A stretch of DNA of 64,000 nucleotides from Actinomyces gerencseriae DSM 6844. GTDB taxonomy: Bacteria; Actinomycetota; Actinomycetes; Actinomycetales; Actinomycetaceae. Below are positions 33,200-41,766 of this stretch, one piece after another. The notes under the pieces were generated by a model. It was not told where the DNA came from, ran no database searches, and was given only the letters and a program-made list of their open reading frames with translations. The stretch covers positions 1 to 64,000 of the forward strand of contig NZ_AUBN01000013.1 in the NCBI RefSeq assembly GCF_000429265.1, given 5' to 3'. Positions within the stretch are counted from its first letter, which is position 1. Each line of letters starts with the position of its first letter. The translations under genes and the position numbers were made by a program.

Positions 33200-34666
33200 A
33201 TGCCTCTGACATCCTTGGCCGTCAATATCCTGGGAGTTCTCGTATTCCTCGCAGCAGGATGGCTGTTCTCCCACGACCGCCGGAAGATCCACTGGCAGTC
33301 GGTCGGTATCCTCACCGCGCTCAACCTCGTCATCGCCTGGATCCTCACGAGCTTCTCGTGGGGCCGCGCCGCCGTTCAGGGCGCGGCGGCGGGCTTCAAC
33401 GAGCTCGTCTCGGTGGCGTGGAAGGGCATCAACTTCGCCCTGGCCAACTGGGTCGGCGCCGAGGGCGTGGATCCCAAACCCGTGAACTTCATCGTCAGCG
33501 CGCTGCTGCCGATCCTCCTGGTCGTCCCCGTCTTCGACATCCTCACCTACATCGGTTTCCTGCCGTGGGTCATCAAGTGGATCGGACGCGGCCTGAGCAT
33601 CATCACCCGCCAGCCCAGGTTCGAGGCCTTCTACTCGATCGAGATGATGTTCCTGGGCAACACGGAGGCCCTGGCCGTCTCCAAGCTCCAGATGCAGAAG
33701 ATGAGTCCGGCGCGCAACGTCGTCATCGCCATGATGTCGATGAGCTGCGTGACCGCGTCGATCCTCGCCGCCTACATCCAGATGGTCCCCGCCGAGTTCG
33801 TCCTGACGGCGGTGCCCATCAACTGCCTCAACGCTCTCATCGTCACCAGCATGCTCTACCCGGTGGACGTCCCGCCCGAGGAGGACGTCATCGTCGCCTA
33901 CGAGAGCGAGGCCGAGGTCGAGGCCGTCCCGGTCGCCGCCGGCTCCGCGGCGGGCTCCGCCGTCGAGGGCGACGACGCCGGGGCCGCAGGCTCCGAGACG
34001 GGCTCCGGGGAGAGGGCCGGCGAGGCCGTCGTCGAGGGCGCCGACTCCGAGGAGGCCTCCTCCGCCGCCGACTCCGAGGACGAGAAGCGGGACAGGGCCC
34101 ACTCGGGCGGGTTCAGCGCCCTGGTCGCCAATGTCCTCAAGAAGGATCGCGGCAGGCCCGCCAAGGAGCCCTTCTTCTCCTTCCTCGGCGACTCCATCCT
34201 CGGCGCGGGCAAGCTCGTGCTCATCATCACCGCCAACGTCATCACCTTCGTCGCACTGGCTGCCCTCATCGACAAGATCCTCGGCGCCATCTGGGCCCCG
34301 CTCTCCCTGGAGTCGATCCTCGGCGTCTTCATGTTCGTGCCCGCCATGCTCCTCGGCCTGGACCCGTCGACCGGATGGGACATGTCGCAGATCATGGGGC
34401 TCAAGCTCGTCACCAACGAGTTCGTCGCCATGGGGCAGGTCACCTCCGAGATCACGGGCTACGCCCGCCACTACCAGGCCGTCCTGACCGTCTTCCTCAC
34501 GTCCTTCGCGAACTTCGGCACGCTCGGCATGATCATCGGCTGCTTCAAGGGACTCGTCGACAAGGAGCGCAACGACCTGGTCGCCAAGAACGTCGGCCGC
34601 ATGCTCCTGTCCGGGATCCTCGTGTCCCTGATGTCCGCCGGCATCGTCGGCATCTTCGTCTGGTGA
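33200..34666 (+). CDS. CNT-family nucleoside transporter
   Basis: ATG 33200 with CGAAGGG upstream gives 488 residues. The N-terminal helix, SHDRRKIHWQSVGILTALNL, VVPVFDILTYIGFLPWVIKW and IEMMFLGNTEALAVSKLQMQ match concentrative nucleoside transporters, where the GxTEAxxV motif contacts substrate. The C-terminal half has TGWDMSQIMGLKLVTNEFVA, GQVTSEITGYARH and LTSFANFGTLGMIIGCFKGL. About 90 Ala/Glu/Ser-rich residues (around 238-300) form a cytosolic insert between the halves, unusual for CNT proteins. It should import nucleosides by cation symport for the two flanking hydrolases. Confidence 0.92.
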   Translation: MPLTSLAVNILGVLVFLAAGWLFSHDRRKIHWQSVGILTALNLVIAWILTSFSWGRAAVQGAAAGFNELVSVAWKGINFALANWVGAEGVDPKPVNFIVSALLPILLVVPVFDILTYIGFLPWVIKWIGRGLSIITRQPRFEAFYSIEMMFLGNTEALAVSKLQMQKMSPARNVVIAMMSMSCVTASILAAYIQMVPAEFVLTAVPINCLNALIVTSMLYPVDVPPEEDVIVAYESEAEVEAVPVAAGSAAGSAVEGDDAGAAGSETGSGERAGEAVVEGADSEEASSAADSEDEKRDRAHSGGFSALVANVLKKDRGRPAKEPFFSFLGDSILGAGKLVLIITANVITFVALAALIDKILGAIWAPLSLESILGVFMFVPAMLLGLDPSTGWDMSQIMGLKLVTNEFVAMGQVTSEITGYARHYQAVLTVFLTSFANFGTLGMIIGCFKGLVDKERNDLVAKNVGRMLLSGILVSLMSAGIVGIFVW

Positions 34667-34692
34667 GTGAAGGAAGAGAAGGAGAAACACCC

Positions 34693-35646
34693 ATGAGCAG
34701 GAAACTCATCCTCGATCTGGACACCGGCATCGACGACGCCCTCGCGATCGCCTACGCGCTCGGCAGCCCCGAGGCGGAGCTCATCGGCATCACCGCCACA
34801 TACGGCAACGTCCTCATGGAGGACTCGGTGCGAAATTCCCTGGCAGTCCTCGACATCCTCGGCGCCTCCTCGGTGCCGGTGCACCCGGGCCTGCCCCACT
34901 CCAGCACCGCCGAGGACTTCTCCGTCCAGGAGATCTCCGCCTTCATCCACGGCCGCAACGGGGTGGGCGAGGTCGACATCGCCCCCTCCCCCCGGAGCGC
35001 CGAGGCGACCGGTGCCGTCGATTTCATCATCGAGGCCTCGCACCGGTACGGCGACGAGCTCGTCTACGTCCTCACCGGGCCGCTGACCAACCTCGCCGCC
35101 GCCCTGGAGAAGGACCCGGGTCTGGCCGGGCGCCTCAGGGTCGTCCTCATGGGCGGCGCCCTGTCCGTCTCCGGGAACGTCAGCCCCTGGGCCGAGGCCA
35201 ATATCAGTCAGGATCCCGACGCCGCCGACGCCGTGCTCCGCTCCGGCATCGACGCCACCATGATCGGCCTCGACGTGACCCTGCAGACCCTGCTCACCCG
35301 CGAGCAGACGCGCCGCTGGCGCGAGCTGGGCACGCCGGCCGGCGCATTCCTGGCCGACATGACCGACTACTACATCAAGGCCTACGAGACGACCGCCCCC
35401 GGACTCGGCGGGTGCGGCCTGCACGACCCGCTCGCCGTCGGCGTCGCCATTGATCCCACCCTCGTCACCGCCTTCCCCGTCAACCTCCAGGTCGACGTCG
35501 AGGGCCCGACGCGCGGGCGGACCATCGGGGACGTCACCCGTCTCAACGACCCGCGCAAGACCAGTCGCGCCGCCCTCGACGTCGACGTCGATCGCTTCCT
35601 GGAGGAGTTCATGTCCCGGATCACCTCGCGGCTCCGGGCGCGCTGA
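34693..35646 (+). CDS. inosine-uridine-type nucleoside hydrolase 2
   Basis: ATG 34693 after AAGGAGA, 26 bp beyond the transporter, gives 317 residues. DLDTGIDDALAIAYALGSPE, GITATYGNVLMEDSVRNSLA, VLTGPLTNLAAALEKDPGLA, VVLMGGALSVSGNVSPWAEA and CGLHDPLAVGVAIDP carry the family metal and catalytic residues. It differs from hydrolase 1 across most of its length, so a different base or sugar preference is likely. A HGRNGVGEVDI loop replaces the HGETGLDGVEL loop of copy 1. It is the last gene of the LacI-controlled nucleoside operon. Confidence 0.93.
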   Translation: MSRKLILDLDTGIDDALAIAYALGSPEAELIGITATYGNVLMEDSVRNSLAVLDILGASSVPVHPGLPHSSTAEDFSVQEISAFIHGRNGVGEVDIAPSPRSAEATGAVDFIIEASHRYGDELVYVLTGPLTNLAAALEKDPGLAGRLRVVLMGGALSVSGNVSPWAEANISQDPDAADAVLRSGIDATMIGLDVTLQTLLTREQTRRWRELGTPAGAFLADMTDYYIKAYETTAPGLGGCGLHDPLAVGVAIDPTLVTAFPVNLQVDVEGPTRGRTIGDVTRLNDPRKTSRAALDVDVDRFLEEFMSRITSRLRAR

Positions 35647-35940
35647 CCCTCGGGCGCGTCGGCGCCCCTCCTGCGTGCGGGGCGCCGTGGACATGCCCGC
35701 GGCGTCCCGCACGCTTCGGCGTGGCTCGGAGCGGCTCGGCGCAGGTCGCTGCACCTCGATTCAGTGCGTCGAGGTGAGCCTTCTCGCGCGAGAGTGACAT
35801 TTTTGCGCGAGTCGGACGGCGTCGTCGTCGGACTCGCGCCGAAAAGCCCGACTCGTGACTCAGGCGGCCGGGTACGGCGTCGTCGGACCGATCTCGGTGC
35901 GGAACTGAACCGATCTCGGCGAGAGAAAGCGGCGGAGGGC
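35647..35940. repeat. convergent intergenic region with composite element
   Basis: The palindrome has arms GCGCGAGTCGGACG (35805-35818) and CGTCGGACTCGCGC (35826-35839), one mismatch. Two 22-bp-family units follow at 35882-35922, as in the other composite elements. It separates two converging genes and may terminate both. Bases 35700-35760 have short CTCGG/GGCTC repeats like those at 793-861. Confidence 0.75.
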
Positions 35941-37788
35941 TCAGCGGGCGGCGGGCGGGTGGGCCTCCAGGTCGACCAGCGGCAGCTGCACGGCGCCGGG
36001 GTGCTCGGCGTCGTGCAGGACGGTCAGGCGGACGGGGGATCCGCCCGCCGGGCGGGCGACGGCGTAGCGGGGCCAGTCCGAGCCGGCGAGGTCCACGCGC
36101 AGGCGGTGGCCGGCCGGGACGTGCACCCCGGTGGCCCACATATCGACCTCGACCTCGACGGGCTCGCCCGGGACGAGCGGATCGCGGCGATCCGGGCCGC
36201 CACGCGCGGACAGGCGCAGCGCCCCGTCGGTGAGCAGGACCGAGGTGCCGTCCGGCAGGACCTCGGTGAGGCGGGCGTGCAGGTGGGCGTCCTCGGCGTC
36301 GGCCGCGACCCAGGCGCGCAGGCGCACCGGGCCGAGCACGGTGACCGCCTCGGCGAGGACGGGACCGGTGAAGACGACGACGTCGTCGCGCGCCTCGACG
36401 CCGCGCTGGTCGTGCGGACCCGCGTTCTCGGCCGGTCCCATGAGCATCTGGCCGCCCTCGGTGGGCACGGGGCCGCCCGGGTCGTGAGTCCAGGACGTGG
36501 CTCCGGCGGCGGGCCGGTCGTCCCCGGGCGCGAGGAGGGCGCCGCCGTCGGCGAGGCGCCAGGAGGTGATGACGGCGTCCGGCGCGGGCCAGGCGGGCAG
36601 GTCGATCCAGCGGTCGGCTCCCATGATGTAGACGCGCACCGGTTCCCGGGGCAGGCGGGCGGCGGCCTCCGCGTCCCCGAGGGAGGCCCTCCAGACGTCC
36701 AGGGTCAGCTCGCCCAGGCCCAGCTCGCGCGTTCCGCCCTCGGGGAAGGCGCGTCCGGCGAGACGGCCGTCGAAGGTCAGATGGGTCCACGGCCCGATGA
36801 CGAGACGCTGGCGGCCTCCGGCCGATCCCGAGGCCATGGCCTCGTAGTTGCGCAGGGTCCCGCCGAGGAACAGGTCGTACCAGCCCGCCACGTGGAGGGC
36901 CGGCACGTCGAGGCCGGCGAGGCCCTCCCACGGGTAGGAGACGGACTCCCAGTAGTCGTCGTGCAGCGGGTGCTCCACCCAGTCGGTGACGTGCGCCCCG
37001 GCGGTGTGCGCCAGGGCCAGCGCCCGGGCGGCGGACGCGATGCCGACCCGCTCCAGGTAGGGGGTGAACGCCTCCACCGGCTCGGGCAGGACATCCTGGG
37101 GCGCGTCCTCCTCCCCGTCGTGCGCAAGGCCGGTGCGCACCTGCTGGCGGGCCCACTCGTAGGAGGGGCCCTCCAGGAGGATGCCGCCGCGCATGGCGAG
37201 ATCGCCGTCGTAGGTGGAGGGGGCGACCCAGGGCGCCATGGCGGCCAGGTGCTCGGTGGAGGCCAGGGCCGCCGTCAGCTGGGTCGTGGACAGGTACGAC
37301 TGGCCGAAGGTCAGGACGTCTCCGTCGCACCACGGCAGGGTCGCCAGGGCCTCGCGGGTGGCGACGCCGTCGGAGGCCTCATCGGCGTGGAAGCGGAAGC
37401 GGCCTCCGGAGATGTCCGTGCCCCGGCAGGCCTGGACGACGACCGCGAAGCCCTCCTCGATCGCCCGGTCCAGGCCCACCGAGGTCTGCATGCCGAGGAC
37501 CGCCGCCATGAGGCCGGGGGCGGCCGGATCGGCGCCCACGGCCTCGGCGAGCATGGGCCGCCACTGCCCGAGGTAGGGGCAGCGGGCGAGCAGGACGGGA
37601 TGGGCGTCATCGTCGTCCGGGCGCACGACGTCGGCGCGCAGGACCGTGCCGTCCGTCATGGGGAGGGGGAGGACCTCGTGGACGGCGTGCGAGGCCGGGC
37701 CGTCCGGAACGGGCAGCACGAGGGCCGCGCGGACGGCGTCGGGGACGGCGGGAGCATCGGGGGTGGACTGGGCGGACTGATCGGCCAT
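35941..37788 (-). CDS. CocE/NonD-family serine hydrolase
   Basis: ATG 37788 after AAGGAG gives 615 residues. The X-Pro dipeptidyl-peptidase S15-like alpha/beta hydrolase domain has the nucleophile Ser164 in TFGQSYLSTTQ, preceded by VVVQACRGTDISGGRF. HVAGWYDLFLGG carries the likely acid and VIGPWTHL the His. The C-terminal jelly-roll (XPP_PepX_C type) includes VEVDMWATGVHVPAGHRLRV. Members cleave acyl-ester or amide substrates such as cocaine and glutaryl esters; the natural substrate here is unknown. No signal peptide. Its place next to rhamnosidases makes a de-esterification step on glycoside substrates possible but unproven. Confidence 0.88.
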   Translation of the reverse strand: MADQSAQSTPDAPAVPDAVRAALVLPVPDGPASHAVHEVLPLPMTDGTVLRADVVRPDDDDAHPVLLARCPYLGQWRPMLAEAVGADPAAPGLMAAVLGMQTSVGLDRAIEEGFAVVVQACRGTDISGGRFRFHADEASDGVATREALATLPWCDGDVLTFGQSYLSTTQLTAALASTEHLAAMAPWVAPSTYDGDLAMRGGILLEGPSYEWARQQVRTGLAHDGEEDAPQDVLPEPVEAFTPYLERVGIASAARALALAHTAGAHVTDWVEHPLHDDYWESVSYPWEGLAGLDVPALHVAGWYDLFLGGTLRNYEAMASGSAGGRQRLVIGPWTHLTFDGRLAGRAFPEGGTRELGLGELTLDVWRASLGDAEAAARLPREPVRVYIMGADRWIDLPAWPAPDAVITSWRLADGGALLAPGDDRPAAGATSWTHDPGGPVPTEGGQMLMGPAENAGPHDQRGVEARDDVVVFTGPVLAEAVTVLGPVRLRAWVAADAEDAHLHARLTEVLPDGTSVLLTDGALRLSARGGPDRRDPLVPGEPVEVEVDMWATGVHVPAGHRLRVDLAGSDWPRYAVARPAGGSPVRLTVLHDAEHPGAVQLPLVDLEAHPPAAR

Positions 37789-38103
37789 CGGAATCGTGCT
37801 CCTTCCGGGACGTGCGCGAGCCGCTTGCCGCATGGGCGCGACGTCGCGATGCGCGCGGCGCGCATACGGCCGGTATAGCAGGTTCCGCCGGCGCGGGGCC
37901 GTACGTCCCGGAACCACCGGGTCCGGTCGCGCCCGGGCCTCCGTGATCCTGCGGGTCCGAGGAAGGCCGGCGGCGCGCCGGGCCCGGGGCGCGCTCGGGC
38001 CTCCGGCGGATCCTTGAGGCGGAGACGCAGGTCCTGATCGGGCAGGTGGGCGGACGGGGCCGTGAGGCGGAGACGCGAACGAACCGCCGGGCCCGGGGCG
38101 CGC
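37789..38103. other. intergenic, nothing recognised
   Basis: This 315-bp GC-rich region between the GH78 stop and the CocE start contains no gene, operator or dispersed repeat that I could identify, only a short direct repeat of GCGCGCCGGGCCCGG-like sequence. Confidence 0.4.
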
Positions 38104-41100
38104 TCAGGCCTCCAGGTGGTGGCGGCCGTGGCCGAGCAGGATCGGCTCGGCCGGCGACTCGCCCTCGCGGCCCGGCAGTGCGACTCGCGCCGTGGCCCCC
38201 ACCGGCACGACGACGTCCAGGCTCAGGCGCCCGTCGTCGTCGAGCCTCCAGGCCGAGGCCGCCCAGCCGCGGGGCGTGCGGTGGACGGACTCGGCCGCGC
38301 TCAGCCCGCCGCCGGGGACCGGGGCGATGTCGATGATCCGGTAGCCGGGCGCGGCGGGTGCCAGGCCGCCGACCGTCCGCTGCAGCCATGCGGCCACGGC
38401 CCCCAGGGCGTAGTGGTTGAAGCTCGTCATACCGCCGGGGTTGATCGAGCCGTCGGGGAGCATGGAGTCCCAGCGCTCCCACGTCGTCGTCGCCCCCATG
38501 GTCACCGCGTACAGCCAGGAGGGGCAGGAGGTCCGGGTCAGCAGCCGGTAGGCGGCCTCCGCGTGGCCGGTCGCGGACAGTGCCGCGGTGAGGACGGGCG
38601 TGCCCGCGAAGCCGGTGGCGACGTGGCCTCCCGCCGCGTCCACCAGGTCGGCCAGGTGCTGGCCCGCCGAGGCGCGGCGCTCCTCGTCCCCGCACAGGTC
38701 GAAGGCGATGGCCAGGGCGTAGGCGCACTGGGAGTGCGAGGTCATGCGGCCCGTGCCGTCGGTGAAGCGCTCCCGGAAGGCCTCGCCGACGGCGTCGGCC
38801 AGCTCGCCGTAGCGCGCGGCGTCGGCCGTCTCGCCGAGCTCGGCCGCCCAGCGGGCGACGATGCGAGCGGAGTGGGCGAAGAACGCCGTGGCCACCAGGT
38901 GGGGATCGGTCATGGCCAGCATGGGGTTGTCCGGCGGGGCCGAGGGGTCGAGCCAGTCGCCCAGCTGGAGGCCGGAGTCCCACACGTGGTCCGCCCCGGC
39001 CAGGGAGTCCACCAGATCGACCCAGGCGCGCGCCGACTCGTACTGGGCGGCGAGCAGACCCCGGTCGCCGGTGGCCAGGTACAGCTCCCAGGGCACCACC
39101 GCGGCGGCGTCGCCCCACACGGCCGCGGGCCGCGGCGGCGTCCAGAAGCCGCCCGGGATGACGGGCACGTACCACGGCACGGTGCCGTGGGCCTCCTGCT
39201 CGATGGCCAGGTCGGTCAGCCAGGAGGAGAGCATGCCCGTGCAGCCGTAGTGGAAGGCGGCGGTCGGGGTGAATGCCTGGATGTCGCCGGTCCAGCCCAG
39301 GCGCTCGTCGCGCTGGGGGCAGTCGGTGGGGATGGACACGAAGTTGTCGCGCATGGACCAGCGCGAGTTCTCGTGCAGGCGGGTCACGCGCTCGTCGGAG
39401 CAGGAGAAGGCGCCCAGGCGCTCCATGTCGGTGTGGATGACGACGGCGCGCACCGCTCCGTCCGCGATCGCCTCGGCGGCGGCCCGGGCGCCCCCGGGCC
39501 AGCCGGTGACGTCGGCGTAGCGGAAGCCGTGAATGGTGAAGGCCGGTTCCCACTCCTCGACGCCGTCGCCGGCGAGGGTGCAGGTGTCGGTCGCGGCGGC
39601 ATCGCGCAGGGGGCGGGTGCCCAGCACCCCGTCCTCCAGGACCTCGGCGTGGCGCAGTTCGATGGTGGTGCCGGCGGGGCCGGACACGCGGATGCGCAGG
39701 CGGCCGGAGATGTTCTGCCCGAAGTCGATGAGCGCCCGCTCGGGGGAGGTCTCGATCTCGCCCTCGCCCAGGTGCATGACCCGGCGCTCCTGAACGGTGA
39801 CGGCGACCGGATCGAGGATCTGGGTGGCGCGCACGGGCGCGTCGGCGGGCATGACCAGTCGCTCGGCGTCGGAGGCGCCGACGGCGACCGGGGACCAGGT
39901 CGAGTCGTCGAAGCCGGGGGAGGACCAGCCGGGGGTGGCCCGGCGGGCGTCGACGGTCTCGCCCTCGTACAGGCCGGTGAAGAGGATCTCGCCCGCGCCG
40001 GCTCGCCAGGACGCGTCGGTGACGATCGTCGAGCGGGAGCCGTCGGCGTGGGTGAGCTCGAGCTGGATGATGGCGGCGACGTCCTCGCCGTAGAGGTTTC
40101 GGTACCCGCCGTCGAAGCCGATGTGGCCGCGGTACCAGCCGTCGGCAAGCCGGGCGCCCAGGGCGTGACGGCCGACGCCGTCCCCGGGGGAGGCGGGGGC
40201 GCCGTCGGCGTTCGGGTCATTGGACGCGCCGGCCGGAGCGTCGGGTGCGCCGCCGGGGCCGTCGGGGCGGGTTCCCGTACTGCGGGGCCCGGCTCCCGTG
40301 CCGCCGGAAGAGGTCAGGAGCGTCTCGGTGACGTCGTAGGCGCGGGCCACGAGCCGCTTGCCGTAGACGGTCCAGCCGGGGACGAGCTCGTCGTCGCCGA
40401 TGCGAAGGCCGTCGAGCTCGGCGCGGATGAGGCCGTGGGCGCTGACGTAGGCGCGAGCGGCGACGACCGGGGAGGCCACCTCGAACTCGCCGCGGACCCG
40501 TGGCGGTCGGCGGTCGGCGCCGGGATTCTCCGGCCAGGCGGGCCCCACGGGGAGGGCCTGCCAGTCCTCGGGGGACAGGAGGCCGGTCTCGTAGACGACC
40601 GGGGCGGACCAATCGGTGGTGGTCGCGACCGTGGCGGGGGCGGCCGGGGCGTTGGGGGAGGCGGAGCCGGGCGTGGGGGAGCCGGGTGCGTCGTTGTCGC
40701 TCTTGCCGATCCTGCCGCTCACGCGCACTCGCAGGGCGACGCGCTCGCGGGAGGTGAGCGGCGCGGCGGGCCAGGCGACCAGGACGCCGTCGGCGGCGGC
40801 CAGGGGGAGGCGCTCGGGTGCGGCGAGCGGAGCGCCCGCCAGGTCGGTGCGGGTGATCTCGAGCTCAGCGGAGGTCGCCGTCCAACCGGTCGGGGCGGAG
40901 GCGATCTCCCAGGAGATGCGCGGTGTCGGGGAGCTGCCGCCCAGGATGTCGCCGGGCAGGTACTGCTCGAGGCGGAGGTGGCTGGGGTCTGCGAGGTCCC
41001 CGAGGGGGTCGGGCAAGCCCGCGGCGGTGATCACGGGCTCGGGGGAGGCCGGTCGAATGGTCGTGAGGGTGGTGCGCTGGGCGTCGGGGCGGGTGTCCAC
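38104..41100 (-). CDS. GH78 alpha-L-rhamnosidase 1
   Basis: GTG 41100 is preferred because GGAGG lies 5 nt upstream; the ATG at 41130 lacks a ribosome site and abuts an operator. The product is 998 residues. N-terminal beta domains (YLPGDILGGSSPTPRISWEI, AYVSAHGLIRAELDGLRIGD, LVPGWTVYG, LADGWYRGHIGFDGG) precede the (alpha/alpha)6 catalytic barrel. FVSIPTDCPQRDERLGWTGD contains the general-acid region, and TWERWDSMLPDGSINPGGMT with FNHYALGAV is the second signature. GH78 enzymes release terminal L-rhamnose by inversion. No signal peptide, so it is cytosolic and needs an importer. About 35 Gly/Pro/Asp-rich residues form a linker inside the N-terminal half. Confidence 0.93.
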   Translation of the reverse strand: MDTRPDAQRTTLTTIRPASPEPVITAAGLPDPLGDLADPSHLRLEQYLPGDILGGSSPTPRISWEIASAPTGWTATSAELEITRTDLAGAPLAAPERLPLAAADGVLVAWPAAPLTSRERVALRVRVSGRIGKSDNDAPGSPTPGSASPNAPAAPATVATTTDWSAPVVYETGLLSPEDWQALPVGPAWPENPGADRRPPRVRGEFEVASPVVAARAYVSAHGLIRAELDGLRIGDDELVPGWTVYGKRLVARAYDVTETLLTSSGGTGAGPRSTGTRPDGPGGAPDAPAGASNDPNADGAPASPGDGVGRHALGARLADGWYRGHIGFDGGYRNLYGEDVAAIIQLELTHADGSRSTIVTDASWRAGAGEILFTGLYEGETVDARRATPGWSSPGFDDSTWSPVAVGASDAERLVMPADAPVRATQILDPVAVTVQERRVMHLGEGEIETSPERALIDFGQNISGRLRIRVSGPAGTTIELRHAEVLEDGVLGTRPLRDAAATDTCTLAGDGVEEWEPAFTIHGFRYADVTGWPGGARAAAEAIADGAVRAVVIHTDMERLGAFSCSDERVTRLHENSRWSMRDNFVSIPTDCPQRDERLGWTGDIQAFTPTAAFHYGCTGMLSSWLTDLAIEQEAHGTVPWYVPVIPGGFWTPPRPAAVWGDAAAVVPWELYLATGDRGLLAAQYESARAWVDLVDSLAGADHVWDSGLQLGDWLDPSAPPDNPMLAMTDPHLVATAFFAHSARIVARWAAELGETADAARYGELADAVGEAFRERFTDGTGRMTSHSQCAYALAIAFDLCGDEERRASAGQHLADLVDAAGGHVATGFAGTPVLTAALSATGHAEAAYRLLTRTSCPSWLYAVTMGATTTWERWDSMLPDGSINPGGMTSFNHYALGAVAAWLQRTVGGLAPAAPGYRIIDIAPVPGGGLSAAESVHRTPRGWAASAWRLDDDGRLSLDVVVPVGATARVALPGREGESPAEPILLGHGRHHLEA

Positions 41101-41130
41101 GGTGGCCTCCGGAAGCTCGCTGCTCGTCAT

Positions 41131-41142
41131 TGAAACGACTCA
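41131..41142. promoter_or_regulatory. candidate rhamnose operator TGAAACGACTCA
   Basis: The imperfect palindrome lies 30 bp upstream of the preferred GH78 start. It is one of four sites resembling TGAAACGTTTCA near rhamnose genes. Confidence 0.55.
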
Positions 41143-41191
41143 ACGATAAGTTCTCGGGGTGAGCGCGGTCAATGGCCTGGCCTGTTCGCGC

Positions 41192-41284
41192 GGTCGTACG
41201 TGAGGTCGCGCGGTCGTACCCAGATCCACGCGGTCGCACCTTAGGGCCTCTCTAAGGCACGACCGGGCGCTGCGGGGTACGACC
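41192..41284. repeat. GTACGACC symmetric array 4
   Basis: GGTCGTAC octamers start at 41192 and 41212, with the variant GGTCGCAC at 41232. GCACGACC is at 41257 and GTACGACC at 41277. The pitch is 20 bp and the core is 41232-41264 (33 bp). Both core octamers carry A/T-to-C changes at the same symmetric region, yet the spacing is unchanged. Confidence 0.9.
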
Positions 41285-41766
41285 GTGCGGAATTGCAATG
41301 ATCTCCAGACGATCCCCATGAGAACTGAAGAACTCGCCTTGCTTCTGGAGAGCGCGGTGAGGAAGGGCCGGACAATGCAGTGCGACCCGGTCGCCCGGTC
41401 CCGTCGGTGTTCTGGTCCTGACGGCGTCGCGCAATGGTGCGTCGGGCGCGCCTTAGTAGCCGGCGTTCCAGTGTGAGCGTGCATGCAGTTCCGGCCAGGA
41501 CCAGGAGCGGAGCGACAACCCGGTCCTTCGTGGGCGCCATCGGATGACGGCCTTGTCGAATGATGCGCACCGGACGAACAAGGTTCATCGGCATATAGAA
41601 GAAGGCTCTCGGTCGCCGCCGAGGCCGTCCTCGCCGAGTCGGGATCCTCGGCGCGAGCGGGCGCCGTCGGACCGATCTCGAGCCGGAACCGGACCGATCT
41701 CGGCGAAGGGAGAGAGCGGGTCCGCCCGCCCCCGTCTCGACGGCGGAGGCCCTGCCGCGTGGAAAT
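41285..41766. other. intergenic between GH78 genes
   Basis: No gene is supported. Bases 41667-41705 hold two 22-bp-family units (ACCGATCTCGAGCCGGAACC then ACCGATCTCGGCG). Bases 41300-41600 are less GC-rich; a minus-strand frame there (41594-41241) has no recognisable family and no ribosome site. Confidence 0.4.

Noticed and set aside
36866-36873. GGTCGTAC inside the CocE/NonD gene as another array
   Set aside because: It is a single octamer in coding sequence with no 20-bp neighbours; expected by chance at this GC content.
41241-41594. Minus-strand 117-codon frame between the rhamnosidases
   Set aside because: It overlaps array 4, has no ribosome site and no recognisable family.
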